Under the pieces are notes generated by a model. The model was given only the letters and a program-made list of their open reading frames with translations, had not been told where the DNA came from and did no database searches. 39,281 nucleotides of DNA, taken from assembly GCA_910580225.1 (NCBI GenBank), contig CAJTXE010000001.1:187825-227105 (forward strand), in the 5' to 3' direction. This DNA comes from an uncultured Acetatifactor sp. (GTDB lineage: Bacteria > Bacillota > Clostridia > Lachnospirales > Lachnospiraceae). Every line of letters begins with the position of its first letter. Position 1 is the first letter of the stretch. The position numbers and the translations under genes are program-made. Below are positions 7,612 to 15,894 of the stretch, piece by piece.

Positions 7612-8046
7612 ATGGTAAGGAAAGCAGAAATAAAAGATATGGAGTCAGTGGCAAAGCTGGCGGTACTCATGTGGGACAAGCATACGGTTTATGAGCTGGT
7701 GAATGAGTTTTCCGAAATGATCGTCAGGGACAAAGCCTGTATTTTTCTGAAATATGAAAATGACGTTCCGGTGGGGTTTGCACAGTGCCAGCTGCGCAGG
7801 GATTATGTGGAGGGAACGGAAACCTCTCCCGTGGGTTATCTGGAGGGGATTTTTGTCAGGAAAGACTGCCGGAAGAAAGGGTATGCCAAAGAACTGCTGG
7901 CAGAATGTGAAGCGTGGGCTAAGAAGAATGGCTGTGGGGAATTTGCCAGTGACTGTGAAATAGACAATAGGGACAGCTTTCAATTTCACAAGGCCATGGA
8001 GTTCACGGAGGTCAACAGAATTATCTGTTTTACCAAAAAACTGTAA
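7612..8046 (+). CDS. AAC(6')-like aminoglycoside N-acetyltransferase (putative)
   Basis: This 144-residue GNAT protein has the order of features of AAC(6')-Iy-type enzymes, which are about 145 residues and acetylate the 6'-amine of aminoglycosides using acetyl-CoA. Seen features: VGFAQCQLRRDYVEG (about 54-68), SPVGYLEGIFV (72-82), the acetyl-CoA motif RKKGYAKELL (87-96), the FASDCEIDN segment (111-119) and FHKAMEFTEVNRIICF near the end. This resemblance is recalled, not searched, and real activity on aminoglycosides is unproven. ATG 7612 is preferred because GGAGG ends seven bases upstream; ATG 7606 is too close. The gene lies between argJ and argB on the same strand, an unusual place for it. 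Confidence 0.75.
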   Translation: MVRKAEIKDMESVAKLAVLMWDKHTVYELVNEFSEMIVRDKACIFLKYENDVPVGFAQCQLRRDYVEGTETSPVGYLEGIFVRKDCRKKGYAKELLAECEAWAKKNGCGEFASDCEIDNRDSFQFHKAMEFTEVNRIICFTKKL

Positions 8047-8104
8047 AGGGCAGCGAACCCAATGGGCTCTGAAAGCAGAAACGGAAGAAAGGAAACCCGA
8101 GAAG

Positions 8105-8995
8105 ATGGAAAAGGACATGGAAAAAGTGCTTCAGAAAGCAGAGGTTCTCATAGAAGCGCTTCCCTATATTCAGCGCTTTAACCGCAAGATTATCGTGGTA
8201 AAATACGGCGGCAGCGCCATGAGCAACGAAGAACTGCAGCGAAATGTCATCAAGGATGTGACACTTTTAAAGCTGGTAGGCTTTAAGCCCATCATTGTCC
8301 ACGGCGGCGGCAAGGAGATCAGCCGCTGGGTGGGAAAAGTGGGCAAGGAATCTACCTTTGTGAACGGCCTTCGTGTCACGGATGACGAGACCATGGAGAT
8401 TGCCGAGATGGTGCTGAACAAGGTGAACAAGGACCTGGTGACCATGGTGCAGGAGCTGGGGGTGAAGGCCGTTGGGGTCAGCGGCAAGGACGGCGGTCTG
8501 CTCCAGGTGGAGAAGAAATACTCCGACGGTCAGGATATCGGCTATGTGGGGGAGATCACCGAAGTAAATCCCAAGGTTTTGTACGATTTACTGGAAAAAG
8601 ATTTTCTGCCTATCGTAGCTCCTATCGGGTTGGACGGCAGTTTCCAGACCTATAATATCAATGCAGACGACGCGGCCTGTGCCATTGCCCGGGCGGTGAA
8701 GGCGGAGAAACTGGCCTTCCTGACGGATATAGAGGGGATTTACAAGGATTTTAAGGAGAAGAAGGGCTTTATCTCCCGGATTACGGCTTCTCAGGCGGAG
8801 GAGCTTGTGTCCGGCGGGTATATCGGCGGAGGCATGCTGCCCAAGCTGAATAACTGCACCGCCGCAGTGAGAAACGGCGTAAACCGGGTGCATATCCTGG
8901 ACGGCAGGATTCCCCACTGCCTGCTTTTGGAAATTTTCACCAACCAGGGCATCGGAACCGCCATTGTGGACGACGGGGAGACGGAGCAGGTGTAG
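8105..8995 (+). CDS. argB: Acetylglutamate kinase ArgB
   Basis: ArgB phosphorylates N-acetylglutamate with ATP, the second step of arginine synthesis and usually the arginine feedback point in organisms using the ArgJ cycle. The 296-residue protein carries KYGGSAM (Lys and Gly-rich phosphate loop, about residues 33-39), PIIVHGGGKEIS, the substrate arginine region VNGLRVTD, NADDAACAIA and a closing GGMLPKL (Lys of the active site). The N-terminal extension MEKVLQKAEVLIEALPYIQRF fits the N-helix of hexameric, arginine-inhibited kinases, though inhibition is inferred. GAAAGGA precedes the ATG at 8105; an ATG at 8117 is an alternative. Confidence 0.97.
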   Translation: MEKDMEKVLQKAEVLIEALPYIQRFNRKIIVVKYGGSAMSNEELQRNVIKDVTLLKLVGFKPIIVHGGGKEISRWVGKVGKESTFVNGLRVTDDETMEIAEMVLNKVNKDLVTMVQELGVKAVGVSGKDGGLLQVEKKYSDGQDIGYVGEITEVNPKVLYDLLEKDFLPIVAPIGLDGSFQTYNINADDAACAIARAVKAEKLAFLTDIEGIYKDFKEKKGFISRITASQAEELVSGGYIGGGMLPKLNNCTAAVRNGVNRVHILDGRIPHCLLLEIFTNQGIGTAIVDDGETEQV

Positions 8996-9000
8996 CTGCA

Positions 9001-9222
9001 CCGGCGGCGAAACATAAGCAGTGCAGTGATACAACGCACAGCGATGGGGCAGTTACCGTCATGTCCCGGCGGCGAAACATAAGCGGCGCAGCCATGCAAC
9101 GCACAGCAATAGGACAGTCACCGTCATGCCTCGCGGCAAAGCGTAAGCCGCTGGGCCATACAACGGCACAGAGACACGGCGGTCATGCCATACCACGGCA
9201 GAGAAATGTAAGCAGCCGCAGC
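9001..9222. repeat. Degenerate tandem repeats, ~65-base unit
   Basis: Four decaying copies of one unit lie end to end. Units start near 9001, 9066, 9130 and 9190; the first two have a 65-base period and share long blocks such as CCGGCGGCGAAACATAAGC, CAACGCACAGC and ACCGTCATG. The third is shorter and more diverged, the fourth is partial. ORFs crossing the block on both strands change character with each unit and resemble no protein family, so it is probably non-coding. The rest of the 446-base argB-argD gap (9223-9441) shows only the argD ribosome binding site near its end. Confidence 0.8.
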
Positions 9223-9441
9223 GCCCCGGCAGATAGAACGGGTATGAAAAAGAGAAATTCCGCGGCATTCTGCATAGATCGGGGCCAGAGGGCAAACAGT
9301 AATCATGGGGTTCCGTTACAGCAGGGAGACGGCACATCAGACAGAAGAGATAAAACAGGCATTTTGTTCCGGAGCAGTATGACCATGCCGGATTTGCGCT
9401 GAATAAGGAGCAGCCCGTGAAACAGAGAGGGAGGTAACAAT

Positions 9442-10650
9442 ATGAACATGCAGGAATATATCCAGGAAGGGGAAAGCGCCCTGCTTCACACCTATAACCG
9501 TTATCAGGTGGTCCTGGACAGGGGTGAGGGTGTATATTTATACGACACGGACGGCATCAAATACCTGGACTTTGCCTCCGGTATAGGCGTTTTCGCCTTG
9601 GGATATAATAACAAAGAATACAACGATGCCCTGAAGGGGCAGATGGATAAGCTGCTTCACACATCCAATTACTATTATAATGTTCCTGCCATTCAGGCGG
9701 CAAAGAAACTGATTGCCGCATCGGGCATGGACAGGGTATTTTTTACCAATTCCGGAGCAGAAGCCATTGAGGGAGCCCTGAAGGCTGCCCGCAAATATGC
9801 CTTTCAAAAGGACGGAGTCACAGACCATGAGATTATTGCCATGAACCATTCCTTTCATGGCAGGACTTTTGGTGCCCTTTCCGTAACCGGCACGCCCAAA
9901 TACCGGGAACCTTTTGAACCAATGATCGGAAATGTACGATTTGCCGATTTGAACGATATAGAGAGTGTAAAGAAGCAGCTGACCGATAAGACCTGTGCCG
10001 TTCTTCTGGAGCCTGTTCAGGGAGAGGGCGGCATTATCCCTGCCACGGAAGCCTTTTTAAAGGAAGTAAAGGCTCTGTGCGAAGAACGGGATATTCTCCT
10101 GATTCTGGACGAGATTCAGTGCGGTATGGGACGGACGGGATACTTGTTTGCCTGGCAGCAGTACGGGGTGAAGCCGGATATTCTGACCACGGCGAAAGCT
10201 TTGGGATGCGGTGTTCCTGTAGGTGCGTTTTTATTGACGGAGAAGGTGGCGGCCAATTCCCTGACAGCAGGAGACCACGGTACCACCTACGGCGGTAATC
10301 CCTTTGTCTGTACTGCCGTAAACAAAGTGCTTGACCTGTTTGAAGAAAATAATATAGTAGAACATGTGAGAGAGGTGGCGCCCTATCTGGAAAGCTGTCT
10401 GAAATTGCTGAAAGAAAAATACGACTGTATTCTGGAATACCGGGGAAAGGGCCTGATGCAGGGCCTGGTGTTTGATCATCCTGTGCGGGATATCATCAGC
10501 CGGGCTCTGGATGAGGGGCTGATCCTGATCAATGCAGGAGAAAATACGATCCGTTTCCTGCCTCCGCTGATTGTGACTAAGGCAAATATTGATGAGATGA
10601 TGGATATCCTGGAGAGCTGTATTGCGCCGGGAGAAGGGATGGAGCAGTAG
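9442..10650 (+). CDS. argD: Acetylornithine aminotransferase ArgD
   Basis: ArgD converts N-acetylglutamate semialdehyde to N-acetylornithine with glutamate as amino donor and pyridoxal phosphate as cofactor. The 402-residue protein is a complete class III aminotransferase: YLDFASGIGV near 41-50, NSGAEAIEGALKAAR near 103-117, HSFHGRT near 136-142, EPVQGEGG near 190-197, LDEIQCGMGRTG near 222-233 (Asp223 to the cofactor ring) and the Schiff-base Lys252 in TTAKALG. The start at 9442 has GAGGGAGGTAAC upstream. Ornithine or gamma-aminobutyrate aminotransferase is the alternative, but the argJ-argB context favours ArgD. The upstream gap holds repeats rather than a gene. Confidence 0.95.
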   Translation: MNMQEYIQEGESALLHTYNRYQVVLDRGEGVYLYDTDGIKYLDFASGIGVFALGYNNKEYNDALKGQMDKLLHTSNYYYNVPAIQAAKKLIAASGMDRVFFTNSGAEAIEGALKAARKYAFQKDGVTDHEIIAMNHSFHGRTFGALSVTGTPKYREPFEPMIGNVRFADLNDIESVKKQLTDKTCAVLLEPVQGEGGIIPATEAFLKEVKALCEERDILLILDEIQCGMGRTGYLFAWQQYGVKPDILTTAKALGCGVPVGAFLLTEKVAANSLTAGDHGTTYGGNPFVCTAVNKVLDLFEENNIVEHVREVAPYLESCLKLLKEKYDCILEYRGKGLMQGLVFDHPVRDIISRALDEGLILINAGENTIRFLPPLIVTKANIDEMMDILESCIAPGEGMEQ

Positions 10651-10667
10651 ACAGAGAGGAAAGGGTG

Positions 10668-10719
10668 TCTGCCGCGATATCCGGGAGCCGGACGGCAGAT
10701 GTGCCTGCTGCTGCAGGCA
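10668..10719 (+). promoter_or_regulatory. Two adjacent hairpins before the solute-binding protein gene
   Basis: TCTGCCG (10668-10674) pairs with CGGCAGA (10693-10699), and TGCCTGC (10702-10708) pairs with GCAGGCA (10713-10719) around a four-base loop. The second hairpin ends two bases before the AGGAG ribosome binding site (10722-10726). There is no T-run, so it is not a standard terminator. The hairpins may limit read-through from argD, protect the mRNA end, or affect translation of the next gene. Confidence 0.4.
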
Positions 10720-10733
10720 GATAGGAGTTTTGT

Positions 10734-12152
10734 ATGCATGCGAAAAAAAGACTGCTTTCAATTGCAGCCGTGACAGCTCTGGCGGCTTCTTTGTTCTGGG
10801 GAGGTATTCTTCAGGCGGAAACCGGAGGGGAGATTTCTGCCGGGGAGAGAGGGAGGCTGTTTCCCTGGTCCTCGGAGAAGGAGACGATTTATTTCTGGTA
10901 TTCCGACGAGACCATGACGAATTTCCTGAACAGTGCTGCCGTGTCCTTTGGGGAACAGGAGGAAGTGCGGGTGATTCCGGTACTGGCTGCAGAGGGGGAG
11001 TATCTGGAGGCTTTAAACCGGGCATCCGTCAGTTCCGACCAGGTACCGGATGCGTTTATTGTCAGTAACGATTCCCTGGAAAAGGCATATCTGGCAGGGC
11101 TTGCTTCACAGATTGAGGACGCCGGCGGCGTCTGCGGGGAACAGAATTTTCCGGCAGCGGCCCTGGACGCAGTCACTTACCAGGAAAAATTGGTGGCCTG
11201 GCCCCTGTTTTTTGAGACCAGTGCCCTTGTCTATAACGATACTTATCTCCAGGAGTGGGCATCCCAGATTGCCATGAAGGAGCTTCTGGAGGGCGGCGAG
11301 GTGGATGAGAATCCCGAAGGGACAGACGGCATTGCTGTGGACGAGGCACAGCTGTCGGTTCTTCGTGAGGAGTATTATGCCAAGGCGATTCCGGCCACGG
11401 TGGACGATATCCTGAATATTGCGGATACCTTTGATGTGCCTCTGGGGGTGGAAGGTGTCATGAAGTGGGATGTATCCGATATTTTTTACAATTACTGGAT
11501 TGTGGGCAATTATATGATAGTGGGAGGGGACAAAGGGGACAACCCTGCCCTGATCAACATCAACAATCCAGAGACCATACAGTGTCTGGAAGTTTACAAG
11601 GCCTTGAATCAGTTTTTTTTCATAGAGTCTGATACTGTTGATTACAATTCTGTAGTAGATGATTTCTGCCAGGGGAAACTGGTTTTCACCATTGCAACTA
11701 CTGATGTGGTAGAACGTCTGGCGGATGCGGCGGCAGAGGGCAGCCTTGGTTTTGAATATGGAGTGGCGCTAATGCCCCGGGTCAGCGGGGAGCTGGATAG
11801 CCGTTCCATGTCTGTGACCAATGCGGTGGCAGTCAACAGTTATTCTGAGCATCAGGAACTGGCAAATCGTTTTGCTGCATATCTGGTGACGGAATGCGCG
11901 GACTCCCTTTATGAGCGGACAGGAAAAGTGGCAGCTTATTCCGGAGCCAATGCTGATAATGGAGCTCTGCAGATTTTCAAACAGGAATATGCAGACAGCA
12001 TTCCTCTGCCCAAAATGATGGAGACCGGAAATTTCTGGCTGCAGCTGGAGGGGGTGTTTGCCAAAGTGTGGAACGGCGCCGACGTGACGCAGCTGGTGCA
12101 GGAACTGGCGGATGCGATCTCCGTTCAGGTCAATGCAGCTGAAAATCCCTGA
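10734..12152 (+). CDS. Extracellular solute-binding protein (sugar-type)
   Basis: A 472-residue protein with a basic start and hydrophobic core (AAVTALAASLFWGGILQA) then a mature part resembling family 1 extracellular solute-binding proteins, which capture sugars or oligosaccharides for ABC importers: ETIYFWYSDET near the start, PDAFIVSNDSL, a hinge-like KLVAWPLFFETSALVYN and a late KLVFTIATTDVVERL. Unlike most Gram-positive binding proteins there is no cysteine after the signal core, so it may be released by a type I signal peptidase rather than lipid-anchored. No permease or ATPase gene follows. The ATG at 10734 has AGGAG at 10722-10726; another ATG lies four bases on, out of frame. Confidence 0.75.
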   Translation: MHAKKRLLSIAAVTALAASLFWGGILQAETGGEISAGERGRLFPWSSEKETIYFWYSDETMTNFLNSAAVSFGEQEEVRVIPVLAAEGEYLEALNRASVSSDQVPDAFIVSNDSLEKAYLAGLASQIEDAGGVCGEQNFPAAALDAVTYQEKLVAWPLFFETSALVYNDTYLQEWASQIAMKELLEGGEVDENPEGTDGIAVDEAQLSVLREEYYAKAIPATVDDILNIADTFDVPLGVEGVMKWDVSDIFYNYWIVGNYMIVGGDKGDNPALININNPETIQCLEVYKALNQFFFIESDTVDYNSVVDDFCQGKLVFTIATTDVVERLADAAAEGSLGFEYGVALMPRVSGELDSRSMSVTNAVAVNSYSEHQELANRFAAYLVTECADSLYERTGKVAAYSGANADNGALQIFKQEYADSIPLPKMMETGNFWLQLEGVFAKVWNGADVTQLVQELADAISVQVNAAENP

Positions 12153-12252
12153 AGGGATACGAATCTGCGCATAATATTCCGGTCACAGGATACACTGATA
12201 GAAAAAGGAAGCAGTTTCCGGAGAAACGATTCCTGAAAGGAAGGTGTAGCCT

Positions 12253-12684
12253 GTGATCGGATTTTTTATTGCCCTGATTTCCGGAGCATTGATGAGTGTA
12301 CAGGGGGTGTTCAATACCCAGGTAACCAAATCCTCCAGTATCTGGACCGCCAGTGCTTTTGTGCAGCTGACAGCGTTGTTTGTCTGCCTGGGCGCCTGGG
12401 TGTGTACGGATAGAAGCAATTTGATGAATGTATTTTCGGTACAGCCCAAATACATGCTTCTGGGAGGCGCCATCGGAGCGTTCATCACCTATACAGTGAT
12501 TCGAAGCATGGACCTCCTGGGGCCTGCCAGGGCGGTCATGCTGATCGTGGTGGCTCAGCTGGCGGTTGCCTATGTGATTGAGCTGTTCGGCTGGTTCGGG
12601 GTGGAGAAACAGCCCTGGGAATGGCGTAAGGCCATTGGGATGGCTGTGGCTGTAGCGGGGATTGTTATTTTTAAGTGGAAGTAA
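12253..12684 (+). CDS. DMT-superfamily (YdcZ/DUF606-type) membrane protein
   Basis: This 143-residue protein is almost all membrane: segments at about residues 2-20, 34-52, 67-86, 93-112 and 125-141. The pattern GFFIALISGALMSVQGVFN at the start, QLTALFVCLGAW, and GPARAVMLIVVAQL fits the small YdcZ/DUF606 branch of the drug/metabolite transporter superfamily, whose members have five membrane segments and often occur as pairs; no partner gene is visible here. Substrate unknown. It starts with GTG at 12253 after GGAAGGTG. It lies between the two solute-binding-protein genes, about 100 bases after the first. Confidence 0.75.
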   Translation: MIGFFIALISGALMSVQGVFNTQVTKSSSIWTASAFVQLTALFVCLGAWVCTDRSNLMNVFSVQPKYMLLGGAIGAFITYTVIRSMDLLGPARAVMLIVVAQLAVAYVIELFGWFGVEKQPWEWRKAIGMAVAVAGIVIFKWK

Positions 12685-12765
12685 GGACAGTTGTCTGTAC
12701 AGTCGCTGCTGTAAAAGGAGAGTGACACAGAGGGGAACAGGAAGGCTGTAATTACGCTTTGGATA

Positions 12766-12794
12766 TTGCACATGGGAGAAGAAGCGGCTATAAT
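12766..12794 (+). promoter_or_regulatory. Promoter for the lipoprotein gene at 12823
   Basis: TTGCAC (12766-12771) and a perfect TATAAT (12789-12794) lie 17 bases apart, 28 bases before the ATG at 12823. The same TTGCAC, 17 bases, TATAAT arrangement recurs at 27476-27504. It shows that the upstream in-frame ATG at 12766 is not the translation start. Confidence 0.7.
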
Positions 12795-12822
12795 GGAAGT
12801 ACGACATGAGAAAGGAGCCGCT

Positions 12823-14949
12823 ATGAAACACAGAGAATTCACAATTATTCTGCTGTTGCTTTGTCTCTTTCTCCCGGGCTGCGGTGAAGGCAGGGGGGAA
12901 ACAGGAGAGGGCAGCAAGACGGAATACAGGGATATTATGGTTGATAAGACGTATTTTCCGGATTTCGAAGCATTTTTTCTGGAAGACGGACAGAACCATT
13001 CGCTTCAGTACCTGGGGACCCAGTTTCTGGGGGAAGAGCCGGTGCAGCTATGGGCGGAGAAATATGTATCAGGCAGTCACGGCGCCGATGCCAATCTTTA
13101 TCTGTGGAACTTGGATGGAGAGCGGGAATTGATTGGGGAAGGGATTTCCAACCGATTCGTGTCCGAGTATCGGTGGTATCTGGCTCAGGACGGCAGTTAC
13201 TATATCATAAACCGGTTCGAGACTTCCGATCTGATCAGAAAGCTGGATTCCGAAGGAAACGAAGTGTTCCGGATAGATGACTCTGTAAACTGGCGTCCCA
13301 GAGCGGTGTGCCAGACGCCGGATAAAAAGATATATCTTATGATACAGGAGCCGAATAAGGCAGTTCAGGTTGCGGAACTGGATTCCGATACCGGGACAGT
13401 CACTGTCCTGGACTGGGTGGACCTTGACAGCCAGGATTTGTATAAACGCAGTAATTATGATATGGGTGTGGGAATAAACGGGCCGGCACTGTGCGGGTGG
13501 ACCGATATCCGGGAAGTGAATACGGAGACCGGGGAGATGGAGGATATTCTGCTATTCAGCGGAACCTCTTATACCTTGGCAGGCAGCGGCGGATTGGAAT
13601 ATTATGAAGATATTCAGGATTTTCGGGTAACAGAGGACGGCAGTGTGGATGTGCTGCGGACCAATTACTACGGAAGTCCGGCATATGTGGAACACCTGCG
13701 TTTGGAAACCATTCAGAGGACGCCGGTTGTTTTCTGTGCACCAGTGGTTTCGGACTGGTTCAAACGCCAGATTTCCCGATTTAACCAGGAAAACGACGAG
13801 TATTATATTGTAGTGGAAGAGATGGGGTTAAGCGACGGAAACATGGAGGAACAATACGAAACGGCTCTGGAGGATTATGTCAGACGTATCGGTATACAGG
13901 TGTCCACAGGAAAGGGGCCGGATATTCTGGTAGGGGAGGACATCTTGGGAGGAAATGTTCCGGATATGATTGAAAAGGGTGTGTTGGAGGATCTGCGCCC
14001 CCATATGGAACGTACAGGTCTCAAGGAAGAAGATTATTTTCCCATGACTTTTGATGCCTGGCGCAATGGGGATGAAATCTACAGTGTCTGTACCAACCCG
14101 CTTACATATACCATTGAGGCGGACCGGAATGTGATGGGATCAGAACCGGATATCAGAGAGACGGTGGACGGGCTGCTGGCATTCACCGAAAAGGCTGTGT
14201 ATCTGGAAGGTTTCGGCTCCAGGGAGCTGCTGAGGCTGTTTCTGGAAGGGTCTGAGGATTTGTGGGGAATGGTGGACTGGGAAACAGGGACATGTGACTT
14301 CGGCGGGGAGCTGTTTGCAGACTTGCTTGAAACTGCCAAAAGATATGGTGACGATGAGAGAAACAACTACCAGCGCATTGCCCAGAAGGCACGCTGCTTA
14401 GAAGTTTTTGAGGCCACTGTGGCATCGGAGCTGGAGGAACGGGGGCTGGTGCTGGCAGGATGGATGTTTGATGACGGATGTCATGCAGTGGCGGAAGATG
14501 AACCTGTGGCAATGAATGCCTCTTCCGTTCAGAAAGAGGGAGCCTGGGAATTTCTAAGCTTTCTGCTGGGGGAGGAGGCCCAGAAAGATGTCATGTTTTA
14601 CCCGGTGAACAAGAATATGTTTGCAGAATGGGTGGACAGGCGGTTCGACTTATATACACATGATCTGGGTTTAAGTTACAGTATCAGGGGGGCAAACAGG
14701 ATTACCGGAGAGTGGGAGATCATAAAGGAATACGGAGAGGAGGACCGGGATTTTCTGGAAAATGAAAAGACGGAGTATTTTATAAAAATATTGGAGGAGG
14801 CCCGGTATCTTCCCAGTCGTCCAACCCCGGTTGTGGACATGGTATGTGAGGAGTCAGAGGATTATTTCAATGGCAGTAAGTGTGTAGAGGAGATCGTTGC
14901 TGTTTTGGAGAACCGAGTGACATTGTATCTGAATGAGCATGGAAAATAA
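12823..14949 (+). CDS. Lipoprotein: N-terminal propeller-like region plus solute-binding domain
   Basis: A 708-residue secreted lipoprotein. Its signal peptide ends in LFLPGC with Cys20 as lipid site. Residues about 30-310 hold short repeated beta motifs (LYLWNLDGEREL, YYIINRFET, DKKIYLMIQEPN, VAELDSDTGTV) like the blades of a beta-propeller. From about 320 a solute-binding-protein fold follows: VVFCAPVVSDWFKRQISRFN, GPDILVGEDI, GVLEDLRPH, and EGAWEFLSFLLGEEAQ near 590. It is about 250 residues longer than usual binding proteins because of the N-terminal part. No permeases accompany it, so it could serve a distant ABC importer or a sensor. ATG 12823 has AAAGGAG upstream. The propeller call is by eye and uncertain; the C-terminal call is firmer. 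Confidence 0.7.
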   Translation: MKHREFTIILLLLCLFLPGCGEGRGETGEGSKTEYRDIMVDKTYFPDFEAFFLEDGQNHSLQYLGTQFLGEEPVQLWAEKYVSGSHGADANLYLWNLDGERELIGEGISNRFVSEYRWYLAQDGSYYIINRFETSDLIRKLDSEGNEVFRIDDSVNWRPRAVCQTPDKKIYLMIQEPNKAVQVAELDSDTGTVTVLDWVDLDSQDLYKRSNYDMGVGINGPALCGWTDIREVNTETGEMEDILLFSGTSYTLAGSGGLEYYEDIQDFRVTEDGSVDVLRTNYYGSPAYVEHLRLETIQRTPVVFCAPVVSDWFKRQISRFNQENDEYYIVVEEMGLSDGNMEEQYETALEDYVRRIGIQVSTGKGPDILVGEDILGGNVPDMIEKGVLEDLRPHMERTGLKEEDYFPMTFDAWRNGDEIYSVCTNPLTYTIEADRNVMGSEPDIRETVDGLLAFTEKAVYLEGFGSRELLRLFLEGSEDLWGMVDWETGTCDFGGELFADLLETAKRYGDDERNNYQRIAQKARCLEVFEATVASELEERGLVLAGWMFDDGCHAVAEDEPVAMNASSVQKEGAWEFLSFLLGEEAQKDVMFYPVNKNMFAEWVDRRFDLYTHDLGLSYSIRGANRITGEWEIIKEYGEEDRDFLENEKTEYFIKILEEARYLPSRPTPVVDMVCEESEDYFNGSKCVEEIVAVLENRVTLYLNEHGK

Positions 14950-14992
14950 ATTTGCAGGAAGCATCTTTTTCATGAAGATTTTATAAAGCCAC

Positions 14993-15021
14993 TTGTCAAA
15001 ATGATACAATTCCGATACAAT
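14993..15021 (+). promoter_or_regulatory. Promoter upstream of comEA
   Basis: TTGTCA (14993-14998) and TACAAT (15016-15021) are separated by 17 bases. Both match sigma-A consensus at five of six positions. The start of comEA lies about 107 bases downstream, leaving a leader of about 100 bases with no clear hairpin. It may drive comEA and the following two-component genes. Confidence 0.65.
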
Positions 15022-15127
15022 AATAAAATCAGCATAGAGAGGCAATCCCTTTTTTGATGGATCCGGAAGAGGCCGCTGCATATATGGCAGGCAGTGTCCT
15101 GTCCGGAAGGAAAGAGAGAAAGGGACT

Positions 15128-15850
15128 ATGATGAATCAGAAGAAAAACAATCGGAACACCTGGAACCCAAATTTTGGAAATCAGAAGATACGGAATCAGA
15201 AGAATTGGATTCAGAGGAGGCGGAAAAGGCGCCGAGTCCCGGCCGTGTTGTGGATCCCGGTTTTTTGCACCCTGTGCTGCGGCTGTGGGAAAAAAAACAA
15301 TACGCTGCTGATCGGAGAAAGTACGGAAAACCAGATAGAACAAAACGGAAATTTAGAAGAACAGGCAGGAAAGCAGGAGCCTGGAGACGCTTTTGTTCCG
15401 GAAGTGGAGACTGGAACGGAAGAGGCAATGATACGAGTCTATGTCTGCGGTGCAGTGACTGCTCCCGGGGTGGTGGAAATCCCCGCGGGAAGCAGAGCGG
15501 AGGATGCGCTCCGCGCGGCAGGGGGATTTGGTATGGAAGCAGCCAGAGAGGCTGTCAACCTGGCGGAATGGGTCAATGACGGGCAGAAGTTGTATTTTCC
15601 GGCGCAGGGAGAGGAGATTCCCCCGGAAGTTTCCGCAGAGGCAGGCGCATCAACGGGACTTGTGAATATTAATACAGCGGACGCGGCTGCGCTCTGCACA
15701 CTGCCGGGGGTAGGCGAGAGCCGGGCGGCGGATATTATTGCCTGGCGGGAAGCCAACGATGGCTTTGACAGCTGTGAAGATATCATGAAGGTACCAGGGA
15801 TCAAGGATGCCATGTACCAGAGGATAAAAGATAAGATAGTAGTAAAATAA
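15128..15850 (+). CDS. comEA: ComEA-family DNA-binding competence protein
   Basis: ComEA binds incoming double-stranded DNA at the cell surface and hands it to the ComEC channel. The 240-residue protein has a very basic N-terminal tail (RRRKRRR at 31-36), one hydrophobic segment (37-50) that also contains cysteines (CTLCCGC), a low-complexity acidic linker, an SLBB-like domain (about 101-160, MIRVYVCGAVTAPGVVEIP) and a C-terminal helix-hairpin-helix pair (178-240; NINTADAAALCTLPGVG, IMKVPGI). Two ATGs lie in tandem at 15128 and 15131. comEC is at 23690, separated by two signalling systems and an ABC exporter, whereas the two are often adjacent in Firmicutes. Natural transformation itself is not proved by the gene. 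Confidence 0.9.
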   Translation: MMNQKKNNRNTWNPNFGNQKIRNQKNWIQRRRKRRRVPAVLWIPVFCTLCCGCGKKNNTLLIGESTENQIEQNGNLEEQAGKQEPGDAFVPEVETGTEEAMIRVYVCGAVTAPGVVEIPAGSRAEDALRAAGGFGMEAAREAVNLAEWVNDGQKLYFPAQGEEIPPEVSAEAGASTGLVNINTADAAALCTLPGVGESRAADIIAWREANDGFDSCEDIMKVPGIKDAMYQRIKDKIVVK

Positions 15851-15894
15851 AGATTTCTGTCTGCGGAGCAGGCGGTAATACTGTGGAGGCAGCG

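Noticed and set aside
9061..9402. A 113-codon plus-strand frame between argB and argD
   Set aside because: It crosses the ~65-base repeats and carries no recognisable domain; its residues follow the repeat units. No good ribosome binding site precedes it.
12766..12822. N-terminal extension of the lipoprotein from ATG 12766
   Set aside because: This stretch holds the promoter (TTGCAC and TATAAT), and a lipoprotein signal peptide begins at ATG 12823 with AAAGGAG before it.
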